Below are positions 24,422 through 32,275 of a DNA stretch of 34,354 bases, piece after piece; the first letter of the stretch is position 1, and each line of letters begins with the position of its first letter. The stretch lies in NCBI GenBank assembly GCA_002409975.1, contig DHOO01000143.1:24492-58845 (forward strand), written 5' to 3'. The position numbers and the translations under genes are program-made. The DNA comes from Firmicutes bacterium UBA5388. Lineage in GTDB: Bacteria > Bacillota > UBA4882 > UBA10575. Under the pieces are notes generated by a model. The model did no database searches, had not been told where the DNA came from, and saw only the letters and a list, made by a program, of their open reading frames with translations.

Positions 24422-25336
24422 TTGCCTGTAGGTCGGGTCATCAGGATTATTGGTGGCTTTTATTATATTATGAATAATCAGGGAGAAACTATTGTTGCTG
24501 TTCCTCGTGGAAAACTCAAACTGACAGGAAGTGTTTTAGTTGGCGATCTCGTCGATTATGAGATGATCCTTGCTGAACAAGCTGTTATTGAAGGAATTTG
24601 TCCCCGAAGTATCGTTTTAAAACGGCCTTTTGTTTCTAATGTTACCCAGGTGGCTTTAATTTTTGCCCATAAAAATCCTGATTTTAACTACCAGTTAATC
24701 GATCGTTTTCTGGTAATGCTTGAAACCTATAACTTAAAGACTTTAATCTTGTTTAATAAGTCGGATTTAATCGATTTGGAGAGAGCGGAGGAGAATGCTG
24801 AGCCTTATCGGAGAATTGGTTATCAAGCAATCTGCACAAGCACAAAAACCCACCAGGGGAAACTCCAGTTTTTGGAGAAGCTTTGTTTTGAGGCTACCGT
24901 TTTAACAGGGCCATCGGGAGTTGGAAAATCAGCTTTGATTAATATGGTTGCTCCCAGTTTTCAGTTGAAGACAGGGGCAGTCAGTGAGAAAATTGGCCGA
25001 GGACGGCATACTACTCGTGAAGCGCAGTTACTTCCTTTACCGGAAGGAAACGGATATATCTTTGATACGCCTGGTTTTACTCAGTTAGACTTAGATTTTT
25101 TATCCCCTCGAGACTTGGCGGATTGTTTTATTGAGTTTGCAAAATATAAAACAGAATGTCATTTTTTGGGTTGTCTCCATCAACAAGAACCAGCGTGTGG
25201 GGTTAAAGCCGCTGTGGAGGCAGGAAAGATTTATCCTTGGCGCTATGAACATTATCTGATGTTTCTTGATGAATTAAACGAACTCGAAGATCGTAAATAC
25301 CTTCGCAGCGGACGGAACCGAGAAAAAAGGAGATGA
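24422..25336 (+). CDS. rsgA: Ribosome small-subunit GTPase RsgA
   Basis: Circularly permuted GTPase that assists late 30S maturation. 304 residues: N-terminal OB fold, then G4 (LFNKSDLI), G1 (LTGPSGVGKSALIN), the TTREAQLL switch, G3 (DTPGF), and a C-terminal zinc knuckle CHFLGCLHQQEPAC (C-x4-C-x-H-x5-C). TTG 24422 follows GGGAGGGG. It follows prkC as cpgA does in B. subtilis, where it is a PrkC substrate. Confidence 0.97.
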   Translation: MPVGRVIRIIGGFYYIMNNQGETIVAVPRGKLKLTGSVLVGDLVDYEMILAEQAVIEGICPRSIVLKRPFVSNVTQVALIFAHKNPDFNYQLIDRFLVMLETYNLKTLILFNKSDLIDLERAEENAEPYRRIGYQAICTSTKTHQGKLQFLEKLCFEATVLTGPSGVGKSALINMVAPSFQLKTGAVSEKIGRGRHTTREAQLLPLPEGNGYIFDTPGFTQLDLDFLSPRDLADCFIEFAKYKTECHFLGCLHQQEPACGVKAAVEAGKIYPWRYEHYLMFLDELNELEDRKYLRSGRNREKRR

Positions 25337-25340
25337 TGTC

Positions 25341-26036
25341 ATGTCTAATCTAATTCAAGTAGCACCTTCTATCCTTAATGCCGACTTTTCAAACCTCCGG
25401 TCTGAACTGGCCAAAGTTAATACTGCCGATTGGCTTCACCTTGATATCATGGATGGGCATTTTGTGCCAAATCTTTCATTTGGCCCTCCTGTGGTTCAAG
25501 CGTTAAGAGATTATTCTTCTTTGCCTTTTGAAGCGCATCTGATGGTAGCAAACCCAGATGTTTATATTTCCCCCTTTCACAAGGCTGGCGCTTCTAGGGT
25601 GATCGTTCATGCCGAGTCTACAGTCCATCTTCATCGCTTAGTACAGATGATTAAAGCAGAAGGAATGGAGGCGGGAGTAGCTTTGAATCCAGCGACTCCG
25701 CTGGAAGTAATTGATTTAGTCTTACCTGAGTTAAGCATCGTGTTGTTGATGACAGTTAACCCGGGTTTTGGTGGACAAACATTAATTGCAGGAGTTTTAA
25801 ATAAGATCAAAAAACTCCACGGAATAGTGGAGAAGGAGAAATTGAAATGTCAGATTGGGGTGGATGGGGGTATTAATAAAGAGACGGCCTCGGAAGTAAT
25901 AGCTGCCGGAGCGGATTTTTTAGTGGCTGGCACTTATCTGTTTAAGAATAAAGAAAGTCCTACCCAGGTCATCAACGAACTGAAAAATTTAGGTAGTCGC
26001 TCACGTCGGCTATCGCCAGCACATATGGAGCGATGA
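25341..26036 (+). CDS. rpe: Ribulose-phosphate 3-epimerase
   Basis: Interconverts ribulose-5-phosphate and xylulose-5-phosphate in the pentose phosphate pathway. TIM barrel: APSILNADFSNL, LHLDIMDGHFVPNLSFGP (metal ligands), EAHLMVANP, MTVNPGFGGQ, VDGGINKETA and VAGTYLF. The last residues after LKNLG (SRSRRLSPAHMER) do not belong to the family; they are encoded by the A-half of the dispersed repeat (25993-26040). ATG is 5 bases after the rsgA stop. Confidence 0.97.
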   Translation: MSNLIQVAPSILNADFSNLRSELAKVNTADWLHLDIMDGHFVPNLSFGPPVVQALRDYSSLPFEAHLMVANPDVYISPFHKAGASRVIVHAESTVHLHRLVQMIKAEGMEAGVALNPATPLEVIDLVLPELSIVLLMTVNPGFGGQTLIAGVLNKIKKLHGIVEKEKLKCQIGVDGGINKETASEVIAAGADFLVAGTYLFKNKESPTQVINELKNLGSRSRRLSPAHMER

Positions 26037-26040
26037 AAAT
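25993..26040. repeat. Dispersed repeat A half, copy 2
   Basis: GTAGTCGCTCACG...GATGAAAAT, 40 of 48 identical to 11768-11815. It covers the last codons and stop of rpe and ends just before the cheX ribosome site AAAGGAGG. Confidence 0.8.
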
Positions 26041-26057
26041 CAAAGGAGGTTTTAACT

Positions 26058-26534
26058 GTGCCTTTTCAACATATTGATTCATTTGTACAAGCTGTGCATA
26101 CAGTAATTGCAAGTATGTTGGAACCTGAAGTCGAAACTGGAAAACCATTTTTTAACCAAGATCCATTAACCAAATATGAGATTGCTGTTTTAGTAGGCGT
26201 CTTGGGCGACCTCCAGGGACAGGTAATCTGCGGGATGTCAGAAGAGACGGCAAAGAAGATTATCGGGAAGATGCTAGGAATGGATACGCCTATTATTGAT
26301 GATTTAGGTAAAAGCGCAATCTGTGAGTTGAAGAATATTATTGTAGGAACAGCTAGCACTAATCTTTCGGAAGTCGGCTATCGATGTAATATCACCCCAC
26401 CTTTGCTGTTGATGGGAGGTCAGATTCCTGAGTTTCTTAAGCATATTAATACGGCTCTGGCCGTACCAATCACCATACCTTATGGTAAGATTGAATTGAA
26501 TCTCTTCTTAAGAAAAGATGAACTTGCTTCATAA
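26058..26534 (+). CDS. CheX-family chemotaxis phosphatase-like protein
   Basis: 158 residues of the CheC/CheX fold. The catalytic ExxN of CheY-P phosphatases is seen as E90-L-K-N93 in SAICELKNIIVGTASTNL, in the expected helix. CheX removes phosphate from CheY; stand-alone homologues in spore formers can act on other receiver proteins. GTG 26058 follows AAAGGAGG. No flagellar or chemotaxis gene lies in the window, so its partner is unknown. Confidence 0.85.
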   Translation: MPFQHIDSFVQAVHTVIASMLEPEVETGKPFFNQDPLTKYEIAVLVGVLGDLQGQVICGMSEETAKKIIGKMLGMDTPIIDDLGKSAICELKNIIVGTASTNLSEVGYRCNITPPLLLMGGQIPEFLKHINTALAVPITIPYGKIELNLFLRKDELAS

Positions 26535-26535
26535 A

Positions 26536-26620
26536 TTAATAAATGCATTTATTAAAGATTTAACCACAAAATATTGATAATTCTCTCGAAATAAAGTCGA
26601 ACACTAGATATTGTGGTTAA
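26536..26620. promoter_or_regulatory. 20-bp palindrome and long inverted repeat
   Basis: TTAATAAATGCATTTATTAA (26536-26555) is a perfect 20-bp palindrome. Beside it TTAACCACAA (26560-26569) is inverted as TTGTGGTTAA (26611-26620). Neither has a U-tract of a terminator. They may be operators for the ireB-murA unit or ends of a small element. Confidence 0.45.
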
Positions 26621-26707
26621 ATAATGTCTTGGTAATTATATAATTTCCCCAAATGAGAGATTTTTATGGGAAAATGAAAATGATATTCCTAAGTTAATAT
26701 TTTGCTG

Positions 26708-26752
26708 CCGAGGTATAAAATATTGGTCTTAATTATCTCGGTGATAAGGAGG
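26708..26752 (+). promoter_or_regulatory. Leader hairpin and ribosome site of ireB
   Basis: CCGAGGTA (26708-26715) pairs with TATCTCGG (26734-26741), with one G-U pair, just upstream of the strong ribosome site AAGGAGG (26746-26752). It could affect translation initiation. No clear promoter pair was found in this gap. Confidence 0.4.
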
Positions 26753-26760
26753 TAAATTCC

Positions 26761-27015
26761 GTGAATGACCAAACCATCCGCTTTGAACCTAAAGATGAAG
26801 AACGGTTGGAGGTCAGAAAGGTCCTCAAAGAGGTGTGTTCTGCCTTAAAGGAAAAGGGTTATGACCCTCTTGACCAGATAGTAGGTTATCTCCTCTCTGG
26901 AGACCCGGCTTATATTACCAGCCATAAAAATGCCCGGATACTGATTAGAAGAATAGACCGGGATCAGATCTTAGAGGAGCTTGTCCGGTACTATCTGGAA
27001 AGAGAGGGAATCTAA
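26761..27015 (+). CDS. ireB: IreB/ReoM-family regulatory phosphoprotein
   Basis: 84 residues of UPF0297 (IreB in Enterococcus, ReoM in Listeria): [56 protein letters not shown]. In those organisms a PASTA kinase phosphorylates an N-terminal Thr (Thr7 in ReoM), aligning with T5 here, and unphosphorylated ReoM promotes ClpCP degradation of MurA. The gene overlaps murA by one base (TAATG), a context that fits this role. GTG 26761 lies 8 bases after AAGGAGG. Confidence 0.94.
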   Translation: MNDQTIRFEPKDEERLEVRKVLKEVCSALKEKGYDPLDQIVGYLLSGDPAYITSHKNARILIRRIDRDQILEELVRYYLEREGI

Positions 27016-28295
27016 TGTCCTTTTTTCGAATTGAAGGTAGAAGTAGGTTAAGCGGCACGATTAGAATTAGCGGTTCAAAAAATAGTAGCCTAGCCTTAAT
27101 GGTTGGAGCTGCCTTAGGTGAAGAGGAGGTAATCCTTACTAATTTCCCTCGGGATTTAGATGCAGTAGTGTTAGCGGAAATCTTGCGACAAGTCGGAGTA
27201 AAAGTAGAGGAAAAAATGCCTGGAACTGTGCTGATTAATGGCGCTGGGTTACGACCAACCCCGATCCCCTATGAAATGGCGAGAAAATTAAGGGGATCTT
27301 TTTATGTTGCCGGATTAATGCTTTCCCGCCTTAAAGAAGCAGAGATTCCTTTGCCGGGAGGATGTTTTCTGGGACCGAGACCAGTTGATTTTCATATCAA
27401 AGGTTTTCAGGCTTTGGGCGCGGAGGTAAATATTGAACATGGTCTCATGAAAGCTAAAATGGGAACACCGGTTGAGACGCGGTTTTTTATAAACCGTAGT
27501 AGTGTGGGGACTACGATCAACCTAATGTACTTAGCAACGCTTACTCCTGGAGTATTTGTTTTGGAAAATGCCGCCAAAGAGCCGGAGATTGTGGACCTTG
27601 CCGTCCTTCTTACTTCGATGGGCGCTCGAATTAGGGGCGCCGGAACAGAGACGATCAGGATTCAAGGTGTTGAACGGCTTGGTGGAGCAGAACATCCCAT
27701 TATTCCAGACCGGATTGAGGCAGGCACCTATATGATGGCCGTGGCAGCCACGAAAGGTGATGTGGTTTTAGAAAATGTGATGTCTGATCACCTAAGAGCT
27801 CCGATTATGAAATTAAGAGAGACTGGTGTACAAATAGACGAGGGTGAAACTGCGATCAGGGTAGTGGCTAAAGAGCGTTTGCTGAGCACTGATTTAGAGA
27901 CTGCGCCTTACCCTGGTTTTCCTACAGACTTGCAACAACCTTTTGGCGCTTTAATGACGATTGCAAATGGCACCAGTATTATCCGTGAAACCGTCTTTGA
28001 CAATCGATTTCGTTATTTAGATGAATTGACAAGAATGGGCGCTGATGTTAAGGTCGATCGGGATCGGGCGATCATCAAAGGGGTTGAGAATCTTAGTGGA
28101 GCGCCAGTGGAAACTACTGATTTGCGGGCTGGAGCCGCCCTAGTGATTGGTGGTTTGGCAGCCGAAGGTGTAACGCTGGTTTCAGGCGCCGAATGTATTG
28201 ATCGCGGCTACGAAAGAATGGTGGAAAAGCTGCGGGGAGCAGGAGCCATCATTGAAAGGCTTCAAGACTCGGAAGAGTGTAAAGAAGCCCTCTAG
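27015..28295 (+). CDS. murA: UDP-GlcNAc 1-carboxyvinyltransferase MurA
   Basis: First committed step of peptidoglycan synthesis: transfers enolpyruvyl from PEP to UDP-GlcNAc. 426 residues. GSKNSSLALM has the catalytic K22/N23; LPGGCFLGPRPVDFH carries the active-site Cys (C117, target of fosfomycin, so no Cys-to-Asp resistance form); PDRIEAGTYM, PGFPTDLQQ and ENRFRYLDEL-like DNRFRYLDELTRMGADV follow. Starts on the ireB stop; ends with a strong terminator. Confidence 0.97.
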   Translation: MSFFRIEGRSRLSGTIRISGSKNSSLALMVGAALGEEEVILTNFPRDLDAVVLAEILRQVGVKVEEKMPGTVLINGAGLRPTPIPYEMARKLRGSFYVAGLMLSRLKEAEIPLPGGCFLGPRPVDFHIKGFQALGAEVNIEHGLMKAKMGTPVETRFFINRSSVGTTINLMYLATLTPGVFVLENAAKEPEIVDLAVLLTSMGARIRGAGTETIRIQGVERLGGAEHPIIPDRIEAGTYMMAVAATKGDVVLENVMSDHLRAPIMKLRETGVQIDEGETAIRVVAKERLLSTDLETAPYPGFPTDLQQPFGALMTIANGTSIIRETVFDNRFRYLDELTRMGADVKVDRDRAIIKGVENLSGAPVETTDLRAGAALVIGGLAAEGVTLVSGAECIDRGYERMVEKLRGAGAIIERLQDSEECKEAL

Positions 28296-28353
28296 AAAGC
28301 CTTATTGTTACCGAGTGGACTGATCATTGATTTTTTAAGCTTATTTAAAGACT

Positions 28354-28380
28354 AAACCGTCTGAGCGAGACGGTTTTTTT
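28354..28380 (+). terminator. Intrinsic terminator of ireB-murA
   Basis: AAACCGTCT (28354-28362) pairs with AGACGGTTT (28368-28376), 5-base loop GAGCG, then TTTT. Confidence 0.92.
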
Positions 28381-28476
28381 AAAGTGGTTACTACGTGATG
28401 CGCGAATTGTATTTGAATGCGATGTAATTAGCTTGTTGAACACCAAAGGCAAGTTGCGCAAGCAGAGGCATTAAAT

Positions 28477-28512
28477 ACGAGCGACGAGCCACGAGTGACT
28501 AGCAACGAGTAT
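28477..28512. repeat. Heptad (B-half) repeat, copy 3
   Basis: Five 7-base units: ACGAGCG, ACGAGCC, ACGAGTG, ACTAGCA, ACGAGTA, ending GAGTAT (28507-28512). The sigma-E-like -35 box begins at the next base. Confidence 0.8.
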
Positions 28513-28541
28513 GCATATTTAGCTAAGGCTAAACATAGATT
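28513..28541 (+). promoter_or_regulatory. Sigma-E-like promoter of DUF441-yqhV-ylbJ
   Basis: GCATATT (28513-28519) fits the sigma-E -35 KMATATT exactly; after 14 bases CATAGATT (28534-28541) fits the -10 CATACANT with one mismatch. ylbJ is a mother-cell sigma-E gene in B. subtilis. The predicted RNA start lies very close to the first ribosome site, so the gene may start at ATG 28562. Confidence 0.55.
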
Positions 28542-28552
28542 TATGGAGCGGG

Positions 28553-29020
28553 GTGAAAAAAATGCTTAAGGCTAACCTCCTCCTTTTTTTTCTGTTTGTC
28601 CTAGGAATGCTTTCAGGGAATAGTTTAGTTGCGGCTAGCGCAGGCACACTCCTAGTAATCAAATTATTAAAAACCCCTTTTCTGTTAGAAGTAGCTGAAA
28701 GGCATGCGTTGGAATGGGGACTACTTTTTTTGTTGATCGCAGTTATGATTCCGTTTGCTAAAAATAAGATTAGTGTGAAGGAATTAGCTCAAACTTTCAT
28801 CACACCGATCGGTTTACTTTCGATTCTTGGAGGGACAATCGCTACTTATCTTTGCGGTCAGGGACTGGGTTTGCTGAACTTGCGACCAGAAGTCATGCTG
28901 GGTTTGGTAATTGGGACAGTACTGGGGGTTTCTTTTTTTAAAGGAATTCCAGTGGGGCCTTTAGCAGCGGCAGGTTTAACCGCCATCTTCCTTAAAGTAT
29001 TAGGCTTATTAAAAAAATGA
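28553..29020 (+). CDS. DUF441 (YtwI/UPF0756) membrane protein
   Basis: 155 residues, about four membrane segments, ending with the family's FFKGIPVGPLAAAGLTAIFLKVL block. Function unknown. GTG 28553 follows GGAGCGG at short spacing; ATG 28562, three codons on, is an alternative that uses GGGGTGA. It heads a three-gene unit with a yqhV-like gene and ylbJ, so a sporulation role is possible. Confidence 0.85.
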   Translation: MKKMLKANLLLFFLFVLGMLSGNSLVAASAGTLLVIKLLKTPFLLEVAERHALEWGLLFLLIAVMIPFAKNKISVKELAQTFITPIGLLSILGGTIATYLCGQGLGLLNLRPEVMLGLVIGTVLGVSFFKGIPVGPLAAAGLTAIFLKVLGLLKK

Positions 29021-29027
29021 GGTGAAA

Positions 29028-29294
29028 GTGATCGAAAAGCAAATACTTTCTGGAATGGGTATCCTTCGGATTATATCCGGACTGTTAGAGATTGCGACCG
29101 CAATTGTGATTTTACGCCTTCAGAAGGTGGAAACTGCTCTTCAACTCAATGCTTTATTAGGATTAATCGGACCCATAATTTTTTTGCTGGTCAGCGCTTT
29201 AGGATTAGTGGCGGTAGCAGTGAAAGTATCTTCTTTTAAAATTTGCTTAATCATTTTGGGGGTAATTTTTACTTTATTAGGTACTCGGGGATAA
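29028..29294 (+). CDS. yqhV: YqhV-like DUF2619 small membrane protein
   Basis: 88 residues with three hydrophobic segments: GILRIISGLLEIATAIVILRL, NALLGLIGPIIFLLVSALGLVAVAV and ICLIILGVIFTLLGTRG. This is the pattern of B. subtilis YqhV, encoded next to the spoIIIA sporulation operon; its function is unknown. GTG 29028 is preferred (GAGG 5 bases upstream); GTG 29022 two codons earlier has none. It follows the DUF441 stop by 7 bases. Confidence 0.75.
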   Translation: MIEKQILSGMGILRIISGLLEIATAIVILRLQKVETALQLNALLGLIGPIIFLLVSALGLVAVAVKVSSFKICLIILGVIFTLLGTRG

Positions 29295-29344
29295 TGATTG
29301 GGTAGAAAAAATAATTAAACAAGGAGAGGAGTTAAGGAGAACAG

Positions 29345-30586
29345 ATGTTACAGATGGATAGTCCGGGACGAAAAGGCGCTTTTTTTATCTTATCTTTAGT
29401 GTTTACTTTAATTACCTTCTCCTTAGCGGTTTTTCCAAAAGAAGGATTGGAAGCAGCAAAGGATGGTCTACAAATTTTTGGGGGAATTGTTCTACCCTCG
29501 TTATTGCCTTTTTTTGTACTTTCCGAAATTCTACTGGGATTAGGGGTTGTTCATTTTTTGGGCGTTTTTTTAGAGCCATTAATGAGACCGGTTTTTAATG
29601 TGCCGGGAGTAGGAGCTTTTGCATTGTCGATGGGACTAGCCGCCGGTTATCCAATGGATGCGGTAATTACCGCTAAATTTCGTCGTTCCAATTTGTGTAC
29701 CAGGATCGAAGGAGAAAGATTGTTAGCTTTTACGAACACGGCAGATCCGTTATTCATGTTTGGAGCAGTGGCAGTAGGGATGTTTGGTTGTCCTGAACTC
29801 GGAGTAACGATTGCGATTGCGCACTACTTGTCTGCTTTTTCTGTCGGTTTTATTTATCGATTTTATGGCAAAGAGGAGCCTCCTCCTCCGGAGGAGAATT
29901 ATCAAGGAAATATTCTACAACGGGCAATTAGAGAGATGATTAAAGCTCGGAAAGAAGATAATCGTCCTCTTGGACAGTTGGCTGGGGATGCTGTAAAAGA
30001 TTCGGTTTCCACCCTTTTGATGATTGGCGGTTTTATTGTTGTTTTTGCTGTTTTAGTCCGCATGATGGAAGAGATAAAAGTAGTAAGGTTTTTGCTTCCA
30101 AGTATGGAGCGGATTTTGCAAATATTAGGATTGAATCCATCATTGAGTTCGGCGTTGATTAAAGGGCTCCTGGAGATTGATCTCGGGACAATGGCAGCGG
30201 CCAGGACCATTGCGCCTTTGGGAGATCGATTGATTGTGGCGTCGGCGATTATTGCATGGAGTGGATTATCTGTCCATGGACAGGTAATTAGTGTCATTCA
30301 CGAGACCGATATTAGGATTACTCCCTATCTTATAGCCCGGATTCTCCATTGCCTACTTGGTGGTATTTATACCTATTTTCTCCTGGGAACAGTCAAGGTT
30401 CTGGGAAAAACGCCCGCCACGTCTTTTTACCAGACGACAGGGGTGTTAAAACGGTGGTATCTTTCTTTAACTCAACTATTATTTATTGCCGGAGTATTAA
30501 TTAGCGCCTCTCTTCTGTTGGCAATTTTATCCCGGGTCAGACTGGTGATTATGAATGAGGAGAGGTTGCAGAGAAAAGGAAAATAA
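29345..30586 (+). CDS. ylbJ: Sporulation integral membrane protein YlbJ
   Basis: 413 residues, many membrane segments, nucleoside-recognition/Gate-type domain. Characteristic: GIVLPSLLPFFVLSEILL, GLAAGYPMDAVITAKFRR, LLAFTNTADPLFMFGAVAVGMFG, and the repeat LLMIGGFIVVFAVLVR...GLLEIDLGTMAAA. Needed for spore cortex formation in B. subtilis (sigma-E regulon). ATG 29345 lies after a purine-rich AAGGAG segment. Followed by a strong terminator. Confidence 0.93.
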   Translation: MLQMDSPGRKGAFFILSLVFTLITFSLAVFPKEGLEAAKDGLQIFGGIVLPSLLPFFVLSEILLGLGVVHFLGVFLEPLMRPVFNVPGVGAFALSMGLAAGYPMDAVITAKFRRSNLCTRIEGERLLAFTNTADPLFMFGAVAVGMFGCPELGVTIAIAHYLSAFSVGFIYRFYGKEEPPPPEENYQGNILQRAIREMIKARKEDNRPLGQLAGDAVKDSVSTLLMIGGFIVVFAVLVRMMEEIKVVRFLLPSMERILQILGLNPSLSSALIKGLLEIDLGTMAAARTIAPLGDRLIVASAIIAWSGLSVHGQVISVIHETDIRITPYLIARILHCLLGGIYTYFLLGTVKVLGKTPATSFYQTTGVLKRWYLSLTQLLFIAGVLISASLLLAILSRVRLVIMNEERLQRKGK

Positions 30587-30654
30587 TATTGTCCCTGGTT
30601 TAATTTTTTGTAACTAGAGAGTCGCAAATAGTAAATAGGAATAAAGTGTGTTAC

Positions 30655-30688
30655 AATATATCCAAAAGTTGCAGGATATATTTTTTTT
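30655..30688 (+). terminator. Intrinsic terminator of ylbJ operon
   Basis: AATATATCC (30655-30663) pairs with GGATATATT (30674-30682), 10-base loop, then a T run to 30688. Confidence 0.88.
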
Positions 30689-30990
30689 ATCCATTAATAA
30701 TAGCACAAATATTTTTCTAATAACACGTTATAGTTAGGAAGTCGTGGCCGGCGACCGCCCGAACATGCGAAATGGTAAAATCAGAGTCCGGCGCCTCGAT
30801 AAGCAATGTTTTTCATGCCGCCCACCCCAGAGCTGGGGTAAGCGAAAAGATGAAAATCTAATTTAAGCTTCATCCGGGACCGGCAAAGGTTGTCATTCAT
30901 ACGAGCCACGAGCTGCCAGCGTATTTTCCGGTTAGGCCATTCCCTCAAGCACTAATTCTGGTATTTTATAGTAAAAGCGGAGGAAAAAAG
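30689..30990. other. Gene-free stretch upstream of metal operon
   Basis: No gene. It contains the long A+B repeat copy (30738-30923), a small dyad ATAAC-AC-GTTAT near 30720-30732, and the ribosome site GGAGG of the methyltransferase. No convincing sigma-A pair and no NikR operator of the E. coli type (GTATGA-N16-TCATAC) were found; a single TCATAC occurs at 30897 inside the repeat. Confidence 0.5.
30738..30923. repeat. Composite A+B repeat, copy 4 (expanded)
   Basis: A-like half at 30738-30781 (AGTCGTGGCCGGCGACCGCCCG, then AATGGTAAAAT) and B-like half at 30901-30921 (ACGAGCC, ACGAGCT, GCCAGCG) preceded by GTCATTCAT as in copy 1. The middle is longer than in copy 1 and holds the hairpin ACCCCAG-AG-CTGGGGT near 30825-30840. 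Confidence 0.65.
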
Positions 30991-31590
30991 TTGGAAAAAG
31001 CAGAAAGACGGGAGATTTTTGATCGGATGGCGTCCTTTTGGGATCGAGAGGTATCAGTTCCGCCTCGGGAAAGAATAGTTGAACTTTTTAACGGACTGGA
31101 AGTTACGGATGAAATGGTAATCGATATTGGAACAGGAACCGGGGTAATGATCCCATTTCTGTTAGATTTAAATCCGGGTCTAATATGGGCGGTGGATATT
31201 TCACCCTTGATGCTTCGAAAAGTGAGAGAAAAATATGGGGTTGATGAAAAGATACGAACCCTCCTTGCTGAGGCGGAAAAGTTGCCTTTAGAAGATTGTT
31301 CGGTACAACTGGTGCTTTGTAACGGTGTTTATCCTCATTTTTCTGATAAGCTTCTGGCTTTACGGGAATTTTATCGAGTTTTAAAAAACGGCGGTCTGTT
31401 GATTATTAATCATTTTATAGGAAGAGAGCAGGTTAATATGATTCACAGTCACTCAGAAGCGGAGATCATAAGAAGTGATCTGCTTGAAACCGCAGCCGCA
31501 GTAGGAAAAAAATGTAAACATATTGGTTTTTCGATTGTTGAAGAAAGCGATCGCGCCAATCTTTTTCGCATTAAGGCGGTTAAAATCTGA
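30991..31590 (+). CDS. Class I SAM-dependent methyltransferase
   Basis: 199 residues, Rossmann methyltransferase: VIDIGTGTGVMIPFL (motif I), WAVDISPLMLRKV, AEAEKLPLEDCSVQLVLCNGVYPHF (motif of UbiE-like enzymes), FYRVLKNGGLLIINHF. The substrate cannot be told from sequence. TTG 30991 follows GGAGG. It is the first gene of a unit with a metal ABC transporter and nikR (next start 1 base after its stop), so it may act on a metal ligand or cofactor; this is inference. Confidence 0.88.
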   Translation: MEKAERREIFDRMASFWDREVSVPPRERIVELFNGLEVTDEMVIDIGTGTGVMIPFLLDLNPGLIWAVDISPLMLRKVREKYGVDEKIRTLLAEAEKLPLEDCSVQLVLCNGVYPHFSDKLLALREFYRVLKNGGLLIINHFIGREQVNMIHSHSEAEIIRSDLLETAAAVGKKCKHIGFSIVEESDRANLFRIKAVKI

Positions 31591-31591
31591 G

Positions 31592-32275
31592 ATGAGGAAG
31601 GAAATTTTAGCTTTAAACAAGATAGCGATAGGTTATGACAAAAAACCGATCCAAACTGCTCTTTCTTTCAAACTAGAAAAAGGAGAAGCGCTGGGAGTGG
31701 TCGGACCAAATGGGAGCGGAAAAACTACGCTTTTTAAAACAATTCTGGGAGTGATTCCACCACTAGATGGGGAGATTACCTTTGCTGGAAAACAAGTAAA
31801 GACCACTATTGATCGAAATTGGGCCAGAAGCTCTATTGGATATGTGCCTCAGGGGCGAAACCGTGGAAAACTTCCGCTTACCGTAGAGGAAATGGTTCTT
31901 TTGGGGAGATGGGGTTCCCACTTCTCTTGTTTTAGACGTCCTGGAACCGATGATTGGAGTAAGACCCAAGAAGCATTAGAGATTATGGATCTAACTAATT
32001 TAAAAAAACGGGACTGTCGGAACTTGTCAGGGGGAGAGTATCAACGAGCGGTAATTGCTCGCGCTTTAGCCAGGGAAGCTTCTTTACTGCTCTTAGATGA
32101 ACCGACTACTTTTTTAGATCTCCAATCCAGACAAGAGTTCATCACTTTACTGACAGATCTAAGAAAGGAATTAGGCTTAAGCATCTTAATCGTTAGTCAT
32201 CATCGAGAGGAATTAGAAAATCTTACTGATCGCGTTTTGCTACTGGAACGGGAGAAAAGAGGCGCCCTGCTATGA
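31592..32275 (+). CDS. Metal ABC transporter ATPase (ZnuC/MntB-like)
   Basis: 227 residues from ATG 31592; the open frame extends back to 31523 but overlaps the methyltransferase. Walker A VGPNGSGKTT, Q-loop YVPQGRNRG, signature LSGGEYQRA, Walker B LLLLDEPTTFLD, and SHH switch. Powers the permease encoded next (4-base overlap). Family: cluster A-I metal (Zn/Mn/Fe) importers; NikR downstream points to nickel as the substrate here. Confidence 0.93.
   Translation: MRKEILALNKIAIGYDKKPIQTALSFKLEKGEALGVVGPNGSGKTTLFKTILGVIPPLDGEITFAGKQVKTTIDRNWARSSIGYVPQGRNRGKLPLTVEEMVLLGRWGSHFSCFRRPGTDDWSKTQEALEIMDLTNLKKRDCRNLSGGEYQRAVIARALAREASLLLLDEPTTFLDLQSRQEFITLLTDLRKELGLSILIVSHHREELENLTDRVLLLEREKRGALL

Noticed and set aside
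30893..30900. TCATAC as half of a NikR operator
   Set aside because: No GTATGA partner at the required distance, and the bases are part of a repeat found at loci unrelated to nickel.
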